This document shows, in pieces, positions 1 to 4,712 of a stretch of 6,315 bases of DNA. The position numbers and the translations under genes are program-made. Location of the stretch: contig JARCMB010000242.1 of assembly GCA_030248825.1 (NCBI GenBank), forward strand, positions 1-6,315. The letters run 5' to 3'. Source of the DNA: Pseudanabaenaceae cyanobacterium MP8IB2.15 (GTDB taxonomy: Bacteria > Cyanobacteriota > Cyanobacteriia > Pseudanabaenales > Pseudanabaenaceae). The first letter of the stretch is position 1; each line of letters opens with the position of its first letter. The notes beneath the pieces are model-generated. The model ran no database searches. It had not been told where the DNA came from and saw only the letters and a program-made list of their open reading frames with translations.

Positions 1-783
1 TGCACTATCCCAACAAGAGATGAGTTTAAGCTTTTGCCAGATTTTTGTCCAAGGAATATCCTGCTCCATCAGTAATTGCAGTCGTCGATCTGATATTCGA
101 TCTCGCAGTAATTCCACTAGCTCAGTTTGATGAGATTGGATGTAATCGAGTTGTACCTGCAAAAAACTTGGACTCCAGATCGAGATAATTTCCAAGTTCT
201 CCGCTTCCAGTAGAGCCAAACATAGCTTTTGCTTAAACGCTTCGGCAGTTTGGAGTCGATCGATTCCAGTCACTGATACCAGAAATGGTTTGAGCAATAT
301 TTGTAACCATCGATCGAGATACTCAGAATCATCTACCATACCCGCATTAGAGCCAGAATTAGAACTATCTATTTGAGGCGAAACACAGAAGTAAGATTTC
401 CCCGTCGAGAACTTCGGCCCGTGCTGAATCAGGTCGTGCGTCCAAACACAAAACATCGAACTAAAAGATTGCTTGATCGATCGAGTATAGGGAATCAACT
501 TCGCCGCACTGCGACTCCCCGAAGTTTTCTCATAGAATAGGATCGGTTCGGGTGTAAGCGAGTTAAGTAAGAGTCTAATATCCTCATACTCAATGATTGG
601 AACTCGCTCCCAATCATCCACCGACTTAATCCCCAGAGACTTGCCATACTCACTTCTAACCAGTAAATTACAAATCTTCGATCGAACTTCAGTTTGAGCT
701 TGGGCAGGATGCTCTAGAGATCGATGAAATCTTCTCGCGGTCGGACTAAGCAATTGACCAAATAGCCAGATTATCGATCGCAT
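1..783 (-). CDS. GH3-family acyl-adenylate ligase (C-terminus beyond the left edge)
   Basis: The minus strand is open from an ATG at 783 to base 1, giving the first 261 residues with no stop, about half of the usual 500-600 residues. The protein looks like the GH3 'auxin-responsive promoter' family, acyl-adenylate-forming enzymes of the ANL fold. Plant members join a carboxylic acid to an amino acid through an acyl-AMP; substrates of bacterial members are mostly unknown. Supporting motifs are the nucleotide-binding segment FYEKTSGSRSAAKLIPYT (residues 83-100), IWSPSFL (202-208), and KLISCWDSA at the edge (253-261), matching the family's 'NPSFL' and 'I.CW..G' signatures. The start is supported by AGAAGG seven bases upstream and by the 2-bp gap to the acyltransferase gene, so the pair is probably one operon. 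No signal peptide is seen. The substrate cannot be told from this part. Family assignment is by recalled motifs, not by a search. Confidence 0.82.
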   Translation of the reverse strand, partial: MRSIIWLFGQLLSPTARRFHRSLEHPAQAQTEVRSKICNLLVRSEYGKSLGIKSVDDWERVPIIEYEDIRLLLNSLTPEPILFYEKTSGSRSAAKLIPYTRSIKQSFSSMFCVWTHDLIQHGPKFSTGKSYFCVSPQIDSSNSGSNAGMVDDSEYLDRWLQILLKPFLVSVTGIDRLQTAEAFKQKLCLALLEAENLEIISIWSPSFLQVQLDYIQSHQTELVELLRDRISDRRLQLLMEQDIPWTKIWQKLKLISCWDSA

Positions 784-785
784 AT

Positions 786-1391
786 TTAAACCTTCTGATT
801 GGGATGAACATTCGTGATCGCTGGCAGAAATGTCCCATCTGAGATCGATACCCCTGCCGTCAAATTAGAACCTGCACCTACAAACACATCATTACCGATC
901 TTGATCCTCTTAACATATAGGATTAAGTCATCTTTCTTCGGTTTAATCACATGCGGATAGATGCCAACCCGATGCCCAAACACAACTCGATCGCCAATTT
1001 CCAGCAAACTTCGATCGGCAATCTCGATATGTGGAGTCCAATAAACCTGCTTTCCCACCTTCGCGCCCCACAGTCGCAGCCACAACGAGAATGCTCCAGG
1101 AATTAATCGTAAGATCGCCTCTAGTGCAGGAATAGCAATGTAAATCGCTTGAATTTGATGACTCCCCCACCAAGGAGAATATCCTTTCGCTCTAAGATAT
1201 GCGATCCCTTCTTGAATGGGATAAAAAAGATGATGAACTCGATAAGCTAAAACTGGTAGTCCATACAGAGAGAATAACAGGGATAGAATACTTGCAATCC
1301 CAGGCGCGTGACAGGTATAAAAGAAAGATACTCCCACCAATATCAGATTTACTGTCGGGAAGAATGAGAGAAGAATGCTTAAAGGAGTCAT
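786..1391 (-). CDS. Membrane-anchored hexapeptide-repeat (LbH) acyltransferase
   Basis: A 201-residue protein with two parts. Residues 4-25 and 31-50 are strongly hydrophobic and probably membrane-embedded. From about residue 109 onward the chain shows hexapeptide-type turns (GAKVGKQV at 109-116, LEIGDRVVFGHRVGI at 130-144, IKIGNDVFVGAGSNLTAGV at 163-181), the pattern of a left-handed parallel beta-helix acyltransferase. Such enzymes move acetyl or longer acyl groups from CoA or ACP to sugars, amines or alcohols; a histidine such as H140 or H147 could be catalytic, but I cannot place it firmly. No better start is available, because an in-frame TAG lies nine codons upstream, and no strong ribosome binding site is visible. 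It ends 2 bp before the GH3-like gene, which suggests that the two act on a common product at the membrane. Substrate unknown. Confidence 0.8.
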   Translation of the reverse strand: MTPLSILLSFFPTVNLILVGVSFFYTCHAPGIASILSLLFSLYGLPVLAYRVHHLFYPIQEGIAYLRAKGYSPWWGSHQIQAIYIAIPALEAILRLIPGAFSLWLRLWGAKVGKQVYWTPHIEIADRSLLEIGDRVVFGHRVGIYPHVIKPKKDDLILYVKRIKIGNDVFVGAGSNLTAGVSISDGTFLPAITNVHPNQKV

Positions 1392-1465
1392 AGTGGATAC
1401 ATTTAGCTTAAGGAACTACCCCATTTTTATCAAAAGCATCAAATTGAAAGTATCCTCAAATAAGC

Positions 1466-1837
1466 TCATAGATCGATTAAGCCTAAGCTAATTTGAATGG
1501 CAGAGTTTATCTTATCTAATAGTTGATCGGAAATAAGCCCTAGCCTTCTAATTAAGCGTTGTCTATCAATAGAGCGAATTTGATTGAGTAGTACAACTGA
1601 TGGATAGCTTAGTCCGCCTTCAGGTGGATTGATTAGAACTTCTGTGGGATATAGCTCAGAATCAAACTGGGATGTAAGAGCAGCAACAATAGTAATAGGG
1701 CTATGCTGGTTAGAGATGTCATTTTGGAGAATAAGAGCAGGTCGGGTTTTTTGGATTTCCGAGCCAACCGTTGGGTCAAAATTTACTAGATAAATCTCAC
1801 CTCTCTTGGGAAATGTTACCTTTTGCTGCTTTTCCAT
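1466..1837 (-). CDS. MazF/PemK-family endoribonuclease toxin
   Basis: A 123-residue toxin of the MazF/PemK family, which cuts single-stranded mRNA at short sequences and so stops translation when its antitoxin is lost. The match to Bacillus subtilis MazF is clear along the whole length: KRGEIYLVNFDPTVGSE (residues 11-27), KTRPALILQND (30-40), IVAALTS (50-56), VVLLNQIRSIDRQRL (81-95) and the C-terminal QISLGLIDL. R32 and T55 fall where the B. subtilis catalytic R25 and T48 lie, both shifted by the same seven residues, so the active site looks intact. The ATG at 1837 lies inside the end of the antitoxin gene (22-bp overlap) and follows GAGGAG only two bases upstream; this suggests translational coupling and antitoxin-first order. 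The cleavage site cannot be predicted here. Confidence 0.93.
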   Translation of the reverse strand: MEKQQKVTFPKRGEIYLVNFDPTVGSEIQKTRPALILQNDISNQHSPITIVAALTSQFDSELYPTEVLINPPEGGLSYPSVVLLNQIRSIDRQRLIRRLGLISDQLLDKINSAIQISLGLIDL

Positions 1838-2061
1838 GACTCCTCGTCAATATTAAACCAATCTTGGGTAATACCTAAGTCTCTATCTGCCCAACGGACT
1901 GCGCCTTGCTTGAGTTTTTCTCTCAGATTTTCCTTTGCCTTAGCATTAATAAAGTGCTTAACTGCTTCGTCAATAAAATGGCTGCGGTCGCCTTTTGGAA
2001 CAGTTCGATCGATTAATTGCAAAGTTTCACTAGGTAAAGTGATGTTAATGCGTTGATTCAT
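1816..2061 (-). CDS. Ribbon-helix-helix antitoxin of the MazF-type toxin
   Basis: An 81-residue protein that starts with the short strand RINITLP (residues 4-10), then two helices including DRSHFIDEAVKHFI (25-38). This is the ribbon-helix-helix (CopG/MetJ-like) fold used by B. subtilis-type MazE antitoxins for dimerisation and DNA binding. The rest, from about residue 45, is charged and ends in an acidic, aromatic stretch (WFNIDEESW, 68-76), the usual kind of tail that wraps around the toxin and blocks its RNA site. The gene precedes and overlaps the toxin gene, the common order. A perfect inverted repeat 9 bp upstream of the start is the probable site for autorepression by this protein and by its complex with the toxin. 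Family assignment rests on fold pattern and context. Confidence 0.88.
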   Translation of the reverse strand: MNQRINITLPSETLQLIDRTVPKGDRSHFIDEAVKHFINAKAKENLREKLKQGAVRWADRDLGITQDWFNIDEESWKSSKR

Positions 2062-2069
2062 GGTTACTT

Positions 2070-2090
2070 ATACACACTAAATATGTGTAT
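2070..2090 (-). promoter_or_regulatory. Probable operator/promoter of the toxin-antitoxin operon
   Basis: A perfect inverted repeat, ATACACA at 2070-2076 and TGTGTAT at 2084-2090 with a 7-bp AT-rich spacer, lies immediately upstream of the antitoxin start. Ribbon-helix-helix antitoxins normally bind short repeats placed exactly there and repress their own operon. No convincing -35/-10 pair was found, so the promoter itself is inferred to overlap the repeat. Confidence 0.55.
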
Positions 2091-2212
2091 GATACCGCAA
2101 ATAATTAAAAATCACTAGTGTTGACGATTAAAGTCTGTTTGTAGGCTCATTCGAGAGCGATCGAAGGATTTAGCGATTAAACTAGATAAGTACTTAGATT
2201 TTTGGATTTCAA
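2091..2212. promoter_or_regulatory. Divergent intergenic region with purH leader
   Basis: This stretch lies between the divergent antitoxin and purH genes and must hold the purH promoter. It contains a perfect 8-bp palindrome CACTAGTG (2113-2120) directly followed by TTGACG (2121-2126), a good -35 hexamer. The best -10 at proper spacing is poor (GCTCAT, 2145-2150). A second palindrome, TAAGTACTTA (2187-2196), sits 16 bp before the purH ATG and could be a regulator site. The purH ribosome site is weak: only GGA at 2204-2206. Promoter placement is tentative. Confidence 0.3.
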
Positions 2213-3754
2213 ATGACTCGCACTGCGCTCCTTAGTGTTTCCGACAAAACTGGACTGATCGATTTCGCCCGAATTTTGGTAGAAGAATTTCAGTTCAACC
2301 TGATTAGTAGTGGTGGCACAGCCCAAGCAATCAAAGCCGCAGGAATACCAGTAACTAAAGTTTCTGACTACACAGGTGCGCCCGAAATTCTTGGTGGTCG
2401 AGTCAAGACCCTACATCCTAAAGTGCATGGTGGCATTCTGGCCCGAGTAGACTTAGCCGAAGATCGAGAGGATTTACAAGCCAATCAAATCGATTCGATC
2501 GAACTAGTTGCTGTCAATCTCTATCCATTTCAGCAGACAATTGCTAAGCCTGGAGTTTCGCTAGAAGAGGCGATCGAACAAATTGATATCGGTGGTCCCG
2601 CGATGATTCGCGCTGCGGCAAAGAATCATAAGTACGTCACAATTCTGTCAAATCCCAGTCAATACGAGGCTTGCATCGCTGAACTACGGAAAAATAACGG
2701 CGTAATTAGTTTAGAGTTGCGTCGATCGCTAGCCCTTGCCGCATTTCAGCATACACAGTCTTACGATCTGGCAATCTCTCAATATTTAGCGGCTCAAGCA
2801 GGAGAGTCCCCAATCCAATCATTTGTGTTGTCGGGGCACAGTCCCAAATCTCTACGCTATGGCGAAAATCCACATCAGCCAGCCACATGGTATCAAATCG
2901 GTCGTGAACCAACAGGCTGGTCGGCGGCAACTCAGTTGCAGGGTAAAGAACTCAGCTATAACAATCTGCTCGACTTGGAAGCAGCACGCCGAATCATCGC
3001 CGAGTTTGGGGATGAAACTCCCTGTGCCGTAATCGTGAAGCACAATAATCCTTGCGGCGTGGCTCTAGCTCCCAGTTTAGCGGTTGCTTATCAAAAAGCG
3101 TTTGCGGCGGACTCCACCTCGGCATTTGGCGGCATTGTTGCCCTAAATCAGACTCTAGACGCTGAAACTGCTCAAGCTCTGACCACAACTTTTCTCGAAT
3201 GTGTGGTGGCAACTGGTTGCGATCCTGCGGCTGCCGAGATTCTTGCTGCCAAACAAAATCTCAGAGTATTAGTTTTACCCGATCTCGCCGCTAGCGAAGC
3301 CGAAACTGTGAGGATAATTGCGGGGGGAATGCTGGTGCAGCAGAGCGATCGACTACCTGTTGTACCCGAAACATGGCAAATCGCGACCCAAAAGCAGCCC
3401 ACGCCTGAACAATTGCAAGAGTTGATCTTCGCTTGGAAAGTTTGCCGTCATGTCAAATCGAATGCGATCGTGATTACCAAAGATTTAGCCACTTTGGGGA
3501 TTGGCGCAGGACAGATGAATCGAATTGGTTCGGCTCAAATTGCTTTGGCTCAGGCTGGAAATGGAGCTAGGGGCGCAATCCTTGCTAGTGATGGATTTTT
3601 CCCGTTTGATGATACCGTGAGACTCGCTGCTGCCAACGGGATCGTAGCGATCGTCCAACCAGGCGGTAGTATGCGGGACAAAGACTCGATTCAAGCGGCG
3701 GATGAACTTGGTTTAGTCATGGCGATCGCGAATATCCGTCATTTTCTGCACTAA
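2213..3754 (+). CDS. purH: Bifunctional AICAR transformylase / IMP cyclohydrolase
   Basis: A full-length 513-residue PurH. It formylates AICAR with 10-formyl-tetrahydrofolate and then closes the ring to IMP, the last two steps of de novo purine synthesis in the cytoplasm. The N-terminal cyclohydrolase (MGS-like) domain carries ALLSVSDKTGL (5-15), GGRVKTLHPKVHGGILAR (61-78) with K65, VNLYPF with Y104, and IDIGGPAMIRAAAKNH (124-139). The transformylase part carries LRYGENPHQ (214-222), GKELSYNNLLDLEAA (244-258), the catalytic K276-H277 pair in VKHNNPCG, STSAFGGIVALN (301-312), GIGAGQMNR (429-437), ASDGFFPFDD (458-467) and VQPGGSMRDKDS (481-492). The start agrees with the family's usual N-terminus. 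The end, MAIANIRHFLH, keeps RHF.H but differs from the usual M-[VI]-[FL]-T just before it, where a HIP1 octamer occurs. It appears monocistronic: the upstream module is divergent and the downstream remnant convergent. Confidence 0.98.
   Translation: MTRTALLSVSDKTGLIDFARILVEEFQFNLISSGGTAQAIKAAGIPVTKVSDYTGAPEILGGRVKTLHPKVHGGILARVDLAEDREDLQANQIDSIELVAVNLYPFQQTIAKPGVSLEEAIEQIDIGGPAMIRAAAKNHKYVTILSNPSQYEACIAELRKNNGVISLELRRSLALAAFQHTQSYDLAISQYLAAQAGESPIQSFVLSGHSPKSLRYGENPHQPATWYQIGREPTGWSAATQLQGKELSYNNLLDLEAARRIIAEFGDETPCAVIVKHNNPCGVALAPSLAVAYQKAFAADSTSAFGGIVALNQTLDAETAQALTTTFLECVVATGCDPAAAEILAAKQNLRVLVLPDLAASEAETVRIIAGGMLVQQSDRLPVVPETWQIATQKQPTPEQLQELIFAWKVCRHVKSNAIVITKDLATLGIGAGQMNRIGSAQIALAQAGNGARGAILASDGFFPFDDTVRLAAANGIVAIVQPGGSMRDKDSIQAADELGLVMAIANIRHFLH
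3722..3729. repeat. HIP1 octamer inside purH
   Basis: Exact GCGATCGC, the highly iterated palindrome of cyanobacterial genomes. Here it encodes Ala-Ile with the first base of the next Ala codon, at residues 504-506 of PurH, within the conserved C-terminal motif. Confidence 0.9.
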
Positions 3755-3772
3755 TTTATTCACCTAAATTAG
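3751..3772. terminator. AT-rich hairpin between convergent genes
   Basis: A perfect 8-bp inverted repeat, CTAATTTA (3751-3758) and TAAATTAG (3765-3772), with a 6-base loop. It covers the purH stop codon (3752-3754) and, on the other strand, the stop of the response-regulator remnant (3769-3771). Placement fits a two-way transcription end, but the stem has little GC and no T tract follows on either strand, so strong intrinsic termination is not expected. Confidence 0.4.
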
Positions 3773-4105
3773 AAATCGCTGGGAATATTTATGACATCAA
3801 TTAGCTTTTTCTGGATCGCGATCGATACAGCGTCATAGCGATTGGTGACTTCGAGTTTTTGCATGATCGTATGAACGTGAACTCTGACAGTCCCTGGCGC
3901 AATGTAGAGAGCAGCAGCAATATCGTGATTAGTTTTTGCCTTGAGTCAATAGAGTGAGGACTTCCAATTCCCTTTTGGTGAGAGCATGATCTGCACTAGG
4001 TGAATCGGATTGGGTTTGAAACACGGCTCGAATCCGATCTGTGACCAGCGTATCCCACCATGACGCACCTGTGGCAACAGAGCGAATCGCCAGAATCAGC
4101 GCGTT
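3769..4105 (-). pseudogene. NarL/LuxR-type response regulator, C-terminal remnant with frameshift
   Basis: On the minus strand two consecutive frames together spell the end of a two-component response regulator. The first (about 4105 to 3935) reads NALILAIRSVATGASWW, the usual last helix and linker of a receiver domain, then LTKRELEVLTLLTQGK, the start of the LuxR-type helix-turn-helix. The second (3933 to stop at 3769) continues as TNHDIAAALYIAPGTVRVHV, then HTIMQKLEVTNRYDAVSIA, the DNA-recognition helix and the rest of the domain. The break falls in a run of five T (3933-3937): with four, the two parts join into one frame, while as written the first meets TAA at once. Nearly all of the receiver domain, including the phosphorylation aspartate, is missing, and a stop at 4106-4108 closes the frame upstream. 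A sequencing error could explain the slip but not the missing receiver. Confidence 0.75.
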
Positions 4106-4111
4106 TTAAGA

Positions 4112-4330
4112 AACAATGCCGCCTTAATTCGAGAGTGGTATCTGGGAAAACCTGTGGGTAAAGCCAATGTCGCACTTGCTGAGCTACATCTCAAATCAGG
4201 TATAACTTTTTGTGCAGGAGTAACATCCAGAGGCGGTAGGAAAAGTCCAATCCCAGACATACCAAAGCCAAAATCATCAGGGGGACAGTTTGAGCCAACT
4301 AAGGTTTTCAAGTTCTGTATGAAGCTTTAG
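4112..4330 (+). pseudogene. Fragment resembling a polymorphic-toxin deaminase domain
   Basis: A plus-strand frame, open from 4064 to a TAG at 4328-4330, has no credible start codon or ribosome site. From 4112 it reads as 72 residues, including REWYLGKPVGKANVALAELH (8-26 region), then SGITFCAGVTSRGG and PIPDIPKPKSSGGQFEPTKV. The succession 'NVA.AE', a short 'SG' strand, a proline-rich stretch and 'F.P' recalls the N-terminal part of the BURPS668_1122/SCP1.201-like deaminase domains found at the C-termini of secreted bacterial toxins. This is a resemblance from memory, not a search result. The catalytic C..C half is absent, so it would be inactive. It abuts the response-regulator remnant at about 4105, and one extra base in the T run at 4305-4308 would fuse it to the following ORF. 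It could instead be a chance frame. Confidence 0.35.
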
Positions 4331-4347
4331 ATGTTTATGTAAATGCA

Positions 4348-4647
4348 ATGAAAACCCTCGATCCAGACCAGTCATTAGCGGCATTAATAGATATTTTAGA
4401 TGACTGTTTGGAGGGATATGCAATTTTTCCTGGCTCTTATGGGAGACGTGACCTATTAAACTGGTGGCTGTTAGATGTTGTGCCAGCCACTTGGCATTTA
4501 CTACCTCCAAGCTCTGTTTATATAGTAGAAAGTTTACCAGACAGAGAGAAGATAGGATTGGAACAAATGGAAACATTAAAAAAAATCAGCTCGGCAATGA
4601 GGCTTGCTATTACCCAATCTAATTACTTGCAGACTAAAATCGCATAA
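4348..4647 (+). CDS. Unrecognised small acidic protein, possible orphan immunity protein
   Basis: A 99-residue ORF I do not recognise. Residues 1-22 are rich in acidic and aliphatic residues (ALIDILDDCLEGY, 12-24), followed by FPGSYGRRDLLNWWLLDVVP (27-46), an aromatic core that looks like a folded globular protein, and VYIVESLPDREK (57-68). No transmembrane segment or signal peptide is seen. No Shine-Dalgarno precedes the ATG. The 15 codons upstream in the same frame, back to TAA at 4300-4302, also read as good protein (FQVLYEALDVYVNA), so the true start was probably further left and has been lost. Small size, acidity and a place right after a deaminase-toxin-like fragment are what an immunity gene would show, but that role is inference. 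It may be a decayed 3' end rather than a live gene. Confidence 0.5.
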   Translation: MKTLDPDQSLAALIDILDDCLEGYAIFPGSYGRRDLLNWWLLDVVPATWHLLPPSSVYIVESLPDREKIGLEQMETLKKISSAMRLAITQSNYLQTKIA

Positions 4648-4712
4648 TAATCTGTAAAATAGCTTTAGAGAGAGTAATTTCGATCGTGCTGTAACTTAGG
4701 ATTTGTGAGGCT
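4648..4712 (+). promoter_or_regulatory. Leader of the Ycf46-like gene
   Basis: A 65-bp gap with a good -10-like hexamer TAAAAT at 4655-4660 (five of six consensus bases) but no -35 at proper spacing; the nearest TTG-type hexamer (4627-4632) is 22 bp upstream. GAGG at 4707-4710 lies only two bases before the ATG at 4713 and is the probable ribosome site. Confidence 0.3.

Noticed and set aside
1403..1491. Inverted copies TTAGCTTA (1403-1410) and TAAGCTAA (1484-1491) around the toxin/acyltransferase gap
   Set aside because: The arms are 73 bp apart, AT-rich and only 8 bp long, and one lies inside toxin coding sequence; no terminator or mobile-element end is implied.
1823..2056. 77-residue plus-strand ORF over the antitoxin gene
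   Set aside because: Antisense shadow of a well-supported antitoxin; no ribosome site and no recognisable motif.
4096..4311. 71-residue minus-strand ORF ending in AALFLKTR, which could pass as the end of a receiver domain upstream of the regulator remnant
   Set aside because: Apart from the last few residues it shows no receiver features (no aspartate strand, no conserved Thr/Lys setting), and the plus-strand reading of the same bases is more protein-like.
4277..4576. 99-residue minus-strand ORF opposite the unknown small gene
   Set aside because: Its composition (many His, Leu, Ser) and lack of ribosome site are those of an antisense shadow; the plus frame has a coherent acidic and aromatic pattern.
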